A DNA stretch of 64,000 nt from an uncultured Ruminococcus sp. (GTDB lineage Bacteria > Bacillota > Clostridia > Oscillospirales > Ruminococcaceae), in the NCBI GenBank assembly GCA_902780695.1, contig CACZGM010000010.1, positions 1 to 64,000 of the forward strand, given 5' to 3'. Shown here piece by piece: positions 52,939 to 61,833 of the stretch. The notes under the pieces are model-generated. The model worked only from the letters and a program-made list of their open reading frames with translations. It made no database searches and was not told the origin of the DNA. The stretch's first letter is position 1. Every line of letters starts with the position of its first letter. A program made the translations under genes and the position numbers.

Positions 52939-54126
52939 ATGACCGAGTTTGATGCTTTTTACTATGACGAAAAATTTTATATTAACGGTACCAAAGAGTA
53001 CACTTTGGGGTCGATACTTGAAAAATATCTGCAAAAATCATTCAAAGGCGCAGAGGACAAATTATCGGCTTGTAAAGAGTATTTACGGCTTCTTCGCTAC
53101 CCCGAAACCCGTGGACAGATAGCTGACTGCGAAATTATATACCCGGAAGCTATTGCATTTTTCGACCGCGCCGAAGAATATTTACATACTCTGCCTCCGT
53201 ACAATACTTTCCCGCTTCGTGACAGCGGACTGTACGATATTTTCAATCAGCATAGCGTCTTTTTCAAGTTCGACGATAATGAAATCGAGCATGAATGGTT
53301 CGATTACGACAAATATGACAGCTACGATGACTACAATGAAGATGAAAATGAATATGCTGACCATGAGCCAAACTATTTTCATGATCGAATGCTGACTTCT
53401 TTTCGCATAGCCGAGCCGCTTGATGAGATCAGTGATCCCGATCAGGTTGATGAGATAATCGAATTTAATGCTCAACTGAAAAGTTTTATTTGTCAATACA
53501 TCACAATTTTCGAGGACTTGCTGCGTATCAAGCGTGCTTACGAACCGTTCCTTGAAAAGATACACAGCCGTGAGGAATTCCTGACAAACGAAGAAATTGC
53601 GGAAGTGCTTGACGAGTTCAATAGTGCCGCTGCCAAAAAGCTGAACAACTACGACAAGCTCGTACCGTCTGGGACTATGACGCTTACTTACAAAGTCCTG
53701 AAACGCAAGAAAACCTCCGTCTTGTGTGAAAATTATCATTTCACAACAATCGGAGGCTTCCTGTATATTGAATTGTTCAAAGGTCTGCAAAATCGCTACC
53801 TGCCACGAAAATGCGATCTGTGCGGACGGTACTTTGTGCTGGAGCGCGGCTTTTACTCGAATTACTGCAAGCGTCCGGTCAAGGGGCAGCCGGACAAAAC
53901 CTGCCGCGATCTCGGACATCGCAAAAGATTTAACGACAAGCTAAAGACCGACCCGATCTGGAGCGTGTATCATAAGGCTTACAAGGCTCACTACGCCCGC
54001 TACCTAAAAAAGAAGATGACACAGGCGGAGTTTCAGAAATGGGCGGACTATGCTATCGAAATGCGGACTAAGGCGCTTGACGGGGATGTTGAGTATGATG
54101 AGTATGTCAGAGAGATGAAGAAATGA
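52939..54126 (+). CDS. DUF6076-type protein of mobile elements
   Basis: 395-residue soluble protein. A very acidic Asp/Tyr/Glu-rich loop (about 122-145). A zinc-binding region RKCDLCGRYFVLERGFYSNYC with further Cys in DKTCRDLGHRKRF, then a basic helical C-terminus. I recall DUF6076 for such proteins near clostridial mobile elements; function unknown. It shares a divergent promoter with the mobilisation genes. Confidence 0.7.
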   Translation: MTEFDAFYYDEKFYINGTKEYTLGSILEKYLQKSFKGAEDKLSACKEYLRLLRYPETRGQIADCEIIYPEAIAFFDRAEEYLHTLPPYNTFPLRDSGLYDIFNQHSVFFKFDDNEIEHEWFDYDKYDSYDDYNEDENEYADHEPNYFHDRMLTSFRIAEPLDEISDPDQVDEIIEFNAQLKSFICQYITIFEDLLRIKRAYEPFLEKIHSREEFLTNEEIAEVLDEFNSAAAKKLNNYDKLVPSGTMTLTYKVLKRKKTSVLCENYHFTTIGGFLYIELFKGLQNRYLPRKCDLCGRYFVLERGFYSNYCKRPVKGQPDKTCRDLGHRKRFNDKLKTDPIWSVYHKAYKAHYARYLKKKMTQAEFQKWADYAIEMRTKALDGDVEYDEYVREMKK

Positions 54127-54197
54127 TAGAATGACACCACACTATACGGGTAATCTATAAAATTATGTGCTATTATTATTAAAAAGACGAAAAAGTA

Positions 54198-54226
54198 TTG
54201 ACGACAACAACAAACTATGGTATAAT
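54198..54226 (+). promoter_or_regulatory. Promoter of the AT-rich three-gene cassette
   Basis: TTGACG (54198-54203), 17 bp, TATAAT (54221-54226). Confidence 0.78.
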
Positions 54227-54380
54227 ATATGAGTCATTATTATATATTTTTTTAAAAATAATATACCGTTCGATGTAATATTATGCGTTTATACACGCGG
54301 TATACCGGAGCGATTATGAGATATTGTTTCAAAATCTACGGCAACTGCATATATTTAATACAGAGGAGAATATATTATTA

Positions 54381-54776
54381 GTGGATAAAAGCTTTGGATT
54401 TAATTTATCGCGTACGATTATAGTAGGTTTTACCTCAATAATTCAATTTGCGCTCATTCTTAACGTTTCTAGCGCACCTATACCGTATTTGCTTTCAAAT
54501 ATATCTATAGTATCCGGTTTCATTTTGGATTTAATTTCTTTAATGAAGATATATAGAACTTTGCATCGTTTTATTTTTGACATTGTATTGTTTGAGGCGG
54601 GTTCAATCGTTTTGGGATTAGGAGATACATTTATAATAACTAATTATCAGATAAATTATAATTTTTTTACTCACATACTTATACCAATACTTACTTTATT
54701 GGGTCTGGGCTTGTATTTACTTATTTGTATCATAATACTGATTAAAACAGCGAAAGATGAAAACTGCTTTAATTAG
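54381..54776 (+). CDS. Four-TM membrane protein of unknown family
   Basis: About 131 residues with four hydrophobic helices and short loops. The start is uncertain: GTG 54381 has GGAG 12 bp upstream; a TTG at 54324 would add 19 residues. First gene of a very AT-rich cassette, base composition quite unlike the flanks. No recognised motif. Confidence 0.5.
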   Translation: MDKSFGFNLSRTIIVGFTSIIQFALILNVSSAPIPYLLSNISIVSGFILDLISLMKIYRTLHRFIFDIVLFEAGSIVLGLGDTFIITNYQINYNFFTHILIPILTLLGLGLYLLICIIILIKTAKDENCFN

Positions 54777-54796
54777 AATAATAATGAGGTATTTTT

Positions 54797-55021
54797 ATGA
54801 ATTCCATTATAATAACCGCCTTTATAGTTATAATAGCAACTATTATTTTGATTTCCATTTTATTTGCTATTTTTTACTCAGTTAAAGAAATCAACATACA
54901 TTTGAAAATCAGTATACCTTACAATTCTGATTGTAGCATTGATAAAATAGTGCTAGATTTTGATTCTATTAATATGGAGGAAGAAGCAAGAAATAATGTT
55001 AGACTCTCAAAGCTACAGTAA
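54797..55021 (+). CDS. Single-TM small protein
   Basis: 74 residues: one N-terminal membrane helix (4-28) then a soluble tail of about 45 residues. Ribosome site GAGGT. Overlaps the next gene by 26 bp, so the cassette is translationally coupled. Unknown family. Confidence 0.5.
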   Translation: MNSIIITAFIVIIATIILISILFAIFYSVKEINIHLKISIPYNSDCSIDKIVLDFDSINMEEEARNNVRLSKLQ

Positions 55022-55595
55022 AATTTGGAAAAACGGAATTTTGCCGCTTATTAACTTATATCTTGAAAAAAATGACGATTTATCGCTTAGTGATGATGAG
55101 GAAACAGTAAAAAATAAGATTTGGGAAGCTTATGAGTATTTTAATAATAAATGTCGTAAATATATGAATAAAAATGTTAAAAGACTTGATCGACATAAGG
55201 TATGTGCTTGTTATATTTTTGCGATATTGAAATGCAATCCTCTAAGACATAATGTGCAAGAAAATGAAGACACTATTTTTGTCCCAACTGAACAGTTGGC
55301 AATTTCGATTGGACTTACTTTATTAAGAAGTTTTTTAATAAGTAAATTTGATCGCAATGATGAAATAAAGCCGAAGGATATTTATGAAAAAGATAATGCC
55401 ATCTTTAAAAATGGTTTTGTTTTTCCTTGCCAAGATGAAGTTGGACATGGTCAATACAGAGATAATTTTGCTATAGAATTATTTTTTACTATGAAAGAGG
55501 AAAATTATAATATATTATCGCTAAGCCATTCGCTATATCTTTTGGAAATGTATAATCGAATGAATTGGGAAATTATGAATTCTAAACGGAATTAA
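54996..55595 (+). CDS. Soluble protein of unknown family, 199 residues
   Basis: Helical, Lys/Asn-rich soluble protein. A KVCACYIFAILKCNPL helix and a C-terminal half containing NGFVFPCQDEVGHGQYRDN, with possible catalytic Cys/Asp/His, are the only distinctive parts. Start ATG 54996 with AGGAAGAAG upstream. Third gene of the cassette with two membrane proteins. Confidence 0.55.
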   Translation: MLDSQSYSKIWKNGILPLINLYLEKNDDLSLSDDEETVKNKIWEAYEYFNNKCRKYMNKNVKRLDRHKVCACYIFAILKCNPLRHNVQENEDTIFVPTEQLAISIGLTLLRSFLISKFDRNDEIKPKDIYEKDNAIFKNGFVFPCQDEVGHGQYRDNFAIELFFTMKEENYNILSLSHSLYLLEMYNRMNWEIMNSKRN

Positions 55596-55737
55596 ATAGA
55601 AAGAATTATCGATTTTGGTATTTATAATTGTTTTATCACATCTCAATAATATGTGATATTCATCATCAATAGAATACAATAACGGCAGCGTTGCTCTTTA
55701 ATTAGTCTACGCTGCTTTTATAATACAAGGTGCGAAA

Positions 55738-56772
55738 ATGTATGACGTAATAGTTATCGGTGCCGGACCGACGGGAGCTACTGCCGCAAAAGCCCTTGCC
55801 GACAGCGGTCTGAAAGTGCTGATCGTAGAGCGCATGAAGCTCCCACGTTATAAATCGTGTTCGGGAGTTCTGATAAAGAAGTCAATGGACTTGGTGCAGC
55901 AATATTTCGGGAAAGCTGTTCCTGCTTCTGCGATGTGTACGCCGAACGACAATCACGGTATGATTCTGACCGACGACAACGGGAAAGCGTACACTTTTGA
56001 GCAGGAAGGCTTGAACGTATGGCGCAGCTCGTTCGACAACTGGCTGACCGAAAAAGCTGTCGAAGCGGGTGCGGAGCTCCGTGGCTGCACTTCCGCAATA
56101 TCCTGTGAGCAGTCTGCCGAACATATAGAGCTACGACTTCATTTCGATAGAACATATACCGAGAAGGCGAGATATGTAATAGACTGCGAGGGTGTGACGT
56201 CAGTAATTAAGCGGAAAGTGCTTGGCACAACGCCCGAATTTATCACAACATTTCAGACCTTCAACGAGGGGAAGATAGACTTAGATCTACACTATTTCTA
56301 CGCTTATCTGCAACCCGAATTGTCCGAGTATGACGCATGGTTCAACGTCAAGGACGAGATGCTCGTATTAGGCGTGGCAGTCAAGGAAACAAACAAGATG
56401 CTGCGTTACTACGACAATTTCATTCGTTATATGACGGAAAATCACGGACTTGCAATAACCAAAACTATGAAACGGGAACGCTGGCTGATGCCGCGCATAT
56501 GTTCTGACTGCAAATTAGATTACGGCATGGGAAGGCTTTTCTTTGCCGGGGAAGTCTCGGGATTTCTGAATCCTATGGGCGAGGGCATTTCTGCGGGTAT
56601 GGAAAGCGGGCATTCCGTTGCGTTATCAGTAATAGAGCATTTCAACGTTCCCGCAAGCGTATTGGATGATTACAAGAAGCGGACTGAAATGCTGAAAGTC
56701 TATATGCAGCGCCAGTGGCACTTTGTTTCGGGTATGTCGGAGACTTTCGGGGAAATGAGGGCAGCACTATGA
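55738..56772 (+). CDS. Geranylgeranyl-reductase-like FAD-dependent oxidoreductase
   Basis: 344-residue flavoprotein. N-terminal dinucleotide-binding GAGPTGATAA (8-17) with ERMKLPRYKSCSG, and a second FAD block GRLFFAGEVSGFLNPMGEG. Resembles geranylgeranyl/digeranylgeranylglycerophospholipid reductases, which reduce isoprenoid double bonds; bacterial homologues have diverse substrates. Overlaps the nitroreductase start by 4 bp. Confidence 0.82.
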   Translation: MYDVIVIGAGPTGATAAKALADSGLKVLIVERMKLPRYKSCSGVLIKKSMDLVQQYFGKAVPASAMCTPNDNHGMILTDDNGKAYTFEQEGLNVWRSSFDNWLTEKAVEAGAELRGCTSAISCEQSAEHIELRLHFDRTYTEKARYVIDCEGVTSVIKRKVLGTTPEFITTFQTFNEGKIDLDLHYFYAYLQPELSEYDAWFNVKDEMLVLGVAVKETNKMLRYYDNFIRYMTENHGLAITKTMKRERWLMPRICSDCKLDYGMGRLFFAGEVSGFLNPMGEGISAGMESGHSVALSVIEHFNVPASVLDDYKKRTEMLKVYMQRQWHFVSGMSETFGEMRAAL

Positions 56773-57359
56773 ACGCAATTTATGACAGAATAAGCATAAG
56801 AAGTTTTCTGAAAAAATCTGTTGAAAAACAGCTTATTACGGATATTCTTGATGCGGGCAGAGTTGCTCCGTCAGCTAAAAACAGACAGCCGTGGAAGTAT
56901 ATCGTATTTGCAGACTCCACTAAAGAAGAACTGCTTGAAAGAATGGAAGCAGGCTTGGACAGAGAAGAACATATTTCTGCCACAATGCCGAAGTCATCTT
57001 TCGGGCTTCCGGACGCTCGGAATACGCTGAGGATAATGCGTGAAGCTCCGGTCGTCATTATTATACTCAACACAAACGGAACCTCACCGTTTATTCCAAT
57101 CAACGCAGATGACAGGATCACGGAGATATGTGATACGCTTTCAATAGGCGCTTCGGTGCAGAATATACTTCTGAATGCGACAGAAACAGGACTGGGAACG
57201 CTGTGGATCGCCAATACCTGTTTTGCTTATAAAGAGTTGACCGAGTCTCTTGATACGGACAGCCAACTCGTCGGGGCGATAGCTTTGGGATATCCCGATG
57301 AATGTCCCGGGCAGCGCCCGCGAAAGGCACTTGATGAGATAATTGAATTCAGATATTAG
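56769..57359 (+). CDS. Nitroreductase-family FMN oxidoreductase
   Basis: 196-residue nitroreductase-fold protein. N-terminal IYDRISIRSF and RVAPSAKNRQPWKYIVF blocks bind FMN, with GLGTLWIANTCF in the C-terminal half. Start ATG 56769 overlaps the flavoprotein stop (ATGA), so the two redox enzymes are coupled. Confidence 0.88.
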   Translation: MNAIYDRISIRSFLKKSVEKQLITDILDAGRVAPSAKNRQPWKYIVFADSTKEELLERMEAGLDREEHISATMPKSSFGLPDARNTLRIMREAPVVIIILNTNGTSPFIPINADDRITEICDTLSIGASVQNILLNATETGLGTLWIANTCFAYKELTESLDTDSQLVGAIALGYPDECPGQRPRKALDEIIEFRY

Positions 57360-57370
57360 AATACTGATAT

Positions 57371-57400
57371 ACAGCGGAGTAGTTTTACCCCGCTGTTTTC
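57371..57400 (+). terminator. Terminator after the nitroreductase gene
   Basis: ACAGCGG (57371-57377) with CCGCTGT (57390-57396), then TTTTC. Confidence 0.7.
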
Positions 57401-57484
57401 ATTTCACACCACAAAATCCCCGTTTCACAGCATTTTACTAATCTCTGCAACATACAGAACGATAAAACAAGCGGTAACTGAATA

Positions 57485-57510
57485 TCCCCTCGGTATGAAT
57501 GCCGAGGGGA
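57485..57510. terminator. Hairpin between convergent genes
   Basis: TCCCCTCGG/CCGAGGGGA, 8-nt loop, immediately downstream of the minus-strand XRE gene. T-runs are short. Confidence 0.5.
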
Positions 57511-57517
57511 CGGTCTG

Positions 57518-57853
57518 TTATTTAAGACTGCTGTTAAAATCCTTCAAAAGATTATCAACGCTCTTTCGTACATTATTCGGCAATGCACGCAACTGTCGGA
57601 TATACTCGATCTCGGACTTTGAGAGCGTCGGCTGTTCTCTATTTGTATTCTTCTCTCTGATCTCGGTATTGCCGATCAGGAAATCAACGGACACCTCAAA
57701 AATATCGGCAAGCCTTATCAGCGTGGCGATGTCCGGTTCATTCGACTTCTGTTCGTATTTGAATACGGTCTGTTGCGTCAAATTCAGCATATCGGCCACT
57801 TTCTGCTGTGACCAGCCCCTCTCTTCCCGCAGTAACTTCAAATTCTTTATCAT
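57518..57853 (-). CDS. XRE-family transcriptional regulator
   Basis: 111-residue regulator. HTH at 4-60 (REERGWSQQKVADMLNLTQQTVFKYEQ), VDFLIGN motif, then a short helical tail. Divergent from the right-end secreted-type gene cluster, so it might control it. Confidence 0.9.
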   Translation of the reverse strand: MIKNLKLLREERGWSQQKVADMLNLTQQTVFKYEQKSNEPDIATLIRLADIFEVSVDFLIGNTEIREKNTNREQPTLSKSEIEYIRQLRALPNNVRKSVDNLLKDFNSSLK

Positions 57854-57928
57854 AACAACCTCCGGTATAGTACCTTAAAACCATTTTATCAAATAATTGG
57901 AGCATTGTTAAAATCTTATTCATATATA

Positions 57929-57957
57929 TTGACAACGCCGATACATTGTGATATACT
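57929..57957 (+). promoter_or_regulatory. Sigma-A promoter of the right-end cluster
   Basis: TTGACA (57929-57934), 17 bp, TATACT (57952-57957), giving an RNA leader of about 145 nt. Confidence 0.8.
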
Positions 57958-57963
57958 TAATGT

Positions 57964-58108
57964 GGGAAGAAGTCTTTCCGTGATTACGGCACTAAGGGCT
58001 GCAAGCTCTTTTGCATACAATCAGCAAAGGCATAAAGGATATATGCCTTAATGCCGCACTTTGGCAGAGAGTACGGCATACAAAAACTTTATCAAGGAGG
58101 ACAAAGAT
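57964..58108 (+). ncRNA. Structured 5' leader of the right-end cluster
   Basis: Contains AAGGCATA/TATGCCTT (about 58026-58049), a CCGT/ACGG hairpin near 57978 and a GCCG/CGGC pairing flanking 58054-58078. It may be regulatory. I could not match it to a known riboswitch. Confidence 0.4.
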
Positions 58109-58729
58109 ATGAGCGTTATCAGCACAAATTACAGCAATTACCGCACATCTGCCGCAAATACCGGCAAGGCTTACGGGAAAAAGACTGATGATACCATAAA
58201 GAAAACATCGGACGCGACAGTAGAAAGTAGCAAAGCCGCAGAAACAAAGAGCAACAAAGATACCCTTGAGATTACCGGCAAGACTGCCGCCAAAAGAGGT
58301 ATTGCTACGGAATATGCGGGAAAAACAGCTCTCGGCATCAAGAACGATGGAATGAAAGATGTTGTTGCCAAAATGCTTGGTGCACAGGCTAACAAGGCTT
58401 CCGGCAAAAGCGGCGTGAACATCGACTCGATACTCCGCAGCTACGGCGTGGAGCCGATAAAGAGCGACGGCTCGGACGATTTCTGGGGCGCGGAAAAGAC
58501 CGCGAACCGTATTCTCGACTTTGCAAAGAGCCTTGCGGGCAACGATTACGACTCTTTCAAAAAGGTCAAGAAAGCCTTTGAAAAGGGCTTCGGAGAGTGT
58601 GAGCATATATGGGGCGGTAAGTTGCCCGGTGTCTGCTACGATACCCTTGACCGCGTTCGCAAGGGCTTTGACGAATGGGAAAAGGATTTTAACAAGCAGT
58701 CCGAAGCCGCCGAATCTACGGCACAATAA
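58109..58729 (+). CDS. Sec-signal-less Ser/Lys-rich protein, first of the right-end cluster
   Basis: 206 residues. N-terminal 20 residues are Ser/Asn/Tyr-rich and non-hydrophobic, like flagellar-type export signals. A DTLEITGKTA segment (about 51-60) resembles the DSVELSxxA motif of FlgM-like proteins. C-terminal helical region with DYDSFKKVKKAFEKGFGE. Strong AAGGAGGACAAAG ribosome site. Function unknown. Confidence 0.6.
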   Translation: MSVISTNYSNYRTSAANTGKAYGKKTDDTIKKTSDATVESSKAAETKSNKDTLEITGKTAAKRGIATEYAGKTALGIKNDGMKDVVAKMLGAQANKASGKSGVNIDSILRSYGVEPIKSDGSDDFWGAEKTANRILDFAKSLAGNDYDSFKKVKKAFEKGFGECEHIWGGKLPGVCYDTLDRVRKGFDEWEKDFNKQSEAAESTAQ

Positions 58730-58840
58730 CCATTTCAGGCAAAATGACATCATCTGAAAAACAATAATTCAAACGCTCGCAGGTGGAACCTCTGCCGATC
58801 CGCTGTGCGGGCAACTGCAAAAATATCGAAGGGAAGTGAT

Positions 58841-59551
58841 ATGATGAGTGATCTCAGTTTATTTTACTCGTCAATGAGCAGCGTCCTGAATCAATGGAGT
58901 GATTTTCAGACCGCAAGACCGCTTTACAAGCACTATTTCGCTATGCAGAAGGCTAACGCCTCCGAGAAAGCAAGCGAAGCGGCGGACAAGTTTGAAAAGA
59001 AGGACACGAAGAAATCTACGGCGTATTCTGCTGCCAAGAACGACAAGCTCGGAACCTATGCTGATAATGTTACATCGTCTGCGTCAAAGCTCGAAGCCGC
59101 TTTCAAGGCTGACAGCAAGACCGGAGAAGTGGATATGGACAAGGCTTTCGAGGCTGCACAGTCCTTTGTTGACAGCTATAACCAGCTTTATTCTGCAACA
59201 CGCGGCTCCGGCAATTCTACAGTTTCCGGAAAATCTGAGTTTATTGCAAATATGACTACAGCGTACAGCGGTAAGCTGTCCAAAGTCGGCATAAGCATAG
59301 GCAGCGACGGTAAGCTCTCCGTTGACAAGGATACATTCAAGAGTGCGAGCGAGGACGAGCTTGACGCAGTCTTCGGCAAGAAAAACTCCTACGCGAGCTT
59401 CATGTCAACACAGGCAAGCGCAGTCTCCGCGTTCGCCAAGAGCGCCGCGTATCTTGAACAGGATAAGACCTACGCCAAGACAAGTGCCACAACTGCGGCA
59501 ACAACGCAAACAGCGTCACTGAACGGCTATCTCTATAACAAGCTGTTCTGA
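58841..59551 (+). CDS. FliD-C-terminus-like protein
   Basis: 236 residues, Ala/Ser/Lys-rich, no Sec signal. GISIGSDGKLSVDKDTFKSA followed by DELDAVFG is close to the C-terminal signature of flagellar cap protein FliD (a G-I-x-L..GKLS-VD pattern). It is half FliD's length and lacks the N-terminal coiled coil. Ends at a terminator (59584-59611). Confidence 0.6.
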   Translation: MMSDLSLFYSSMSSVLNQWSDFQTARPLYKHYFAMQKANASEKASEAADKFEKKDTKKSTAYSAAKNDKLGTYADNVTSSASKLEAAFKADSKTGEVDMDKAFEAAQSFVDSYNQLYSATRGSGNSTVSGKSEFIANMTTAYSGKLSKVGISIGSDGKLSVDKDTFKSASEDELDAVFGKKNSYASFMSTQASAVSAFAKSAAYLEQDKTYAKTSATTAATTQTASLNGYLYNKLF

Positions 59552-59583
59552 TAACATAAAAGATGATGTCATAATGCACGGTG

Positions 59584-59611
59584 AAAAGTCGGCTCTTACT
59601 GTCGGCTTTTT
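59584..59611 (+). terminator. Intrinsic terminator within the cluster
   Basis: AAAAGTCGGC pairs with GTCGGCTTTT (10 bp with G-U pairs), 7-nt loop, T-run. Confidence 0.75.
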
Positions 59612-59662
59612 GCCGGATATATACGATATGGAAATCAAGAAATAGGCAAGGAGGACAGAACT

Positions 59663-60733
59663 ATGCTTACAATCAACAAAACTTTCTTCAATGCCAGAAA
59701 AGCCTCATCTGTCGTTTACAGTAATGACGGAAAGAAGCCCGACAAGGCTGCCGAAACACCTGTGCTGAACGATAATAAGCCGAATACCGACACTTTGACA
59801 CTTTCGGGCGGCACTGCGGGATTGCATCCAATCGATTACAGCAAATTCTACAAGGGCTCGGAAAGTGTTACCTTTCACGACTCCGGAACCGCAAGCACGG
59901 GCACAATTGTTCATTATTGCTTTGACACAATGGACGAAGCGGGCAATAAGATAATGGAAAAGATGACAAAAGAGGAAACGATGCAGGCATTGAATGAAAT
60001 ATCCGCTCAATATGGGGATAATGTCATTATTGAGTTTTCGGGGGACGGTCTCGGCAAGATATTCGATTACAAGCCTTTTGCAAAGCTTTCCGCAGAACCA
60101 AGAGAATTACCGGAGGGTGCTATCACTTTTCTTGACGGTCCGACACCACTTACCGATGAACAACTCACTTCGGTACAGTTAAGGCATAATGAGACCGATA
60201 TGGAAGATGTTATGCGTCATCTTGACTCTGATGCATACAAGGAATACCAGTCTATTAAACAAGAAGGCCTCAAAAAAGGAACAATAGACGGTATTATCGA
60301 CGGTATGCGATATCTTCTGAATTGGATAAATAAAAACGCAAAAGACAACCCGGATTGGATAAAACGGTACGATCCAAATAAGACCGCTAAACAAACAGTC
60401 TCGGATCGCCATAGCAATGCTGATGTTTATGTTTCCGATGACAAGAAAAGTATCAATATGTTCGGCGGCGACAAGCTTTTTGGAATAATGCTGTCAAAAG
60501 AGAGTGCGTACACCCTGCGGAGCGGTAATGCCGCAGATAAGGATTGGCTGCTAAAGATCATTGATAATGGAATGAAAGAGCTGTCAGATATGAATGAAAA
60601 GCTGTCCGGCAGCGGCTATAAGCTTGGGCTAAGTATAACCGGTTTCAGAAAGCTCTCGTTTGTTGCAAGCGACGGTAATAACATAAAGTATGCCGCGACC
60701 GCCGATGAGCTTATGAAAGCTGTCAAAGGTTGA
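59663..60733 (+). CDS. Hypothetical cluster protein, 356 residues
   Basis: No Sec signal. N-terminus is Asn/Lys/Ser-rich and followed by NTDTLTLSGGTAG, the same motif type as in the 58109 gene. The central and C-terminal parts are globular with no recognised domain. Good AAGGAGGACAG ribosome site. Confidence 0.55.
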   Translation: MLTINKTFFNARKASSVVYSNDGKKPDKAAETPVLNDNKPNTDTLTLSGGTAGLHPIDYSKFYKGSESVTFHDSGTASTGTIVHYCFDTMDEAGNKIMEKMTKEETMQALNEISAQYGDNVIIEFSGDGLGKIFDYKPFAKLSAEPRELPEGAITFLDGPTPLTDEQLTSVQLRHNETDMEDVMRHLDSDAYKEYQSIKQEGLKKGTIDGIIDGMRYLLNWINKNAKDNPDWIKRYDPNKTAKQTVSDRHSNADVYVSDDKKSINMFGGDKLFGIMLSKESAYTLRSGNAADKDWLLKIIDNGMKELSDMNEKLSGSGYKLGLSITGFRKLSFVASDGNNIKYAATADELMKAVKG

Positions 60734-60743
60734 GTTATAATAC

Positions 60744-60770
60744 TAAAGTTTCAGAGATTTTTGCCGATAT
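60744..60770 (+). promoter_or_regulatory. Sigma-D (sigma-28) promoter
   Basis: TAAA (60744-60747), exactly 15 bp, GCCGATAT (60763-60770): full match to the flagellar sigma-D consensus. Directly upstream of the gene at 60823. Confidence 0.8.
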
Positions 60771-60822
60771 AATAATTGGATAGGTGTCTCTATCTGACAA
60801 TGATATACAAGGAGGGATTGCT

Positions 60823-61458
60823 GTGAACGGAGTATCATTCAATATTACGCCGTATATTCACAAGTATGAGGCTGTAAAGCTTCAAAAGGGACAGGAAGTT
60901 CCAAAGGACAAGCAGGCTAATCTTATCCAAGATGATGGCGGCGAGCAGTATCTGCTGACCGATGCGGCAAAAGAACAGATGATAAAAGACAAAAAAGCGT
61001 TCAACGATGCGTACATGATGCAGTCACAAATGGCGACAACCAAAGCCAATTCCGAAGCAGAGAAGAAACACGCAGAGGATCAGGCGAAAGCTATGACCGT
61101 TTACCGCAATATGGCAAAGGGCGACATCGTCCCGCCCGGTGATGAACGGCGGCTTATGGAATATGACAAGGATATGTACCAATTTGCCAAAACCGCACAG
61201 ATGATGGCGCAGAACGCCGAGCGAAAAAAGCATAAGTCCGAATGGGACGAGGAAGAAGAAAAGGAATATCAGGAAAAGCAGAAGCAGTTGAACGACGAAA
61301 GCAACGCTTGGGTCGAAAATATGAATCCCACAGTGCAGGCTTTGTATGCCGCCCAGCGTGACGCGATAGTCGAAATCGACGCTCCGGCTGCCGCAGAGGT
61401 ATCGTCTGTTGCAGTTTCAGGCGGTGATATGGGTACGGTTCTTGATATTAACGGATAA
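60823..61458 (+). CDS. Helical secreted-type protein (DUF3879-like)
   Basis: 211 residues, starting at GTG with AAGGAGGG. N-terminal VNGVSFNITPYIHKYEAV, then a long Lys/Glu/Gln-rich coiled-coil region. The AKGDIVPPGDERRLMEYDKDMY segment recalls DUF3879-type proteins, tentatively. Lies behind the sigma-D promoter. Confidence 0.6.
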   Translation: MNGVSFNITPYIHKYEAVKLQKGQEVPKDKQANLIQDDGGEQYLLTDAAKEQMIKDKKAFNDAYMMQSQMATTKANSEAEKKHAEDQAKAMTVYRNMAKGDIVPPGDERRLMEYDKDMYQFAKTAQMMAQNAERKKHKSEWDEEEEKEYQEKQKQLNDESNAWVENMNPTVQALYAAQRDAIVEIDAPAAAEVSSVAVSGGDMGTVLDING

Positions 61459-61484
61459 ATCAGTTTTATTCAGAGGGAATGCTT

Positions 61485-61784
61485 GTGAAAAAGAAAGTGA
61501 TTACAATAGGTTCGGTCATTCTTGTACTTCTGATCTTGTTTATTCCGATACCTCACGGCACATACAGAGATGGCGGAACAAAAGATTACTGTGCATTAAC
61601 TTATCGGGTAGTTGAATGGAATAGATTCATATATGAATCCGAGTTTCCCGATAATATCTTAAAATATCACAATACAACAGTCTTTTTGTTCCCGAATAAT
61701 TTCAAAAGTCTTGATGAACTTTGGGAGCGCGAAAAGAGCGGAAATTTTTTAGACCCAGATTATATAGTAGAAGTAAACAGCTGA
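61485..61784 (+). CDS. Small single-TM protein of the cluster
   Basis: 99 residues: N-terminal membrane helix (5-23) then an extracytoplasmic domain beginning IPHGTYRDGGTKDYCALTYR. Start GTG 61485 gives proper spacing to GAGGGA; ATG 61479 does not. Similar small proteins are common in clostridia; function unknown. Confidence 0.6.
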   Translation: MKKKVITIGSVILVLLILFIPIPHGTYRDGGTKDYCALTYRVVEWNRFIYESEFPDNILKYHNTTVFLFPNNFKSLDELWEREKSGNFLDPDYIVEVNS

Positions 61785-61833
61785 ATGATGTTATACACAA
61801 TAAATCTTTATGTAAAGCAAGGAGGAATACATT

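Noticed and set aside
57937..57944. GCCGATAC as a second sigma-D -10 element upstream of 58109
   Set aside because: No TAAA lies 14-16 bp upstream; a better sigma-A promoter overlaps it.
58794..58801. GCCGATCC upstream of 58841 as a sigma-D site
   Set aside because: Mismatched at two positions and no properly spaced -35.
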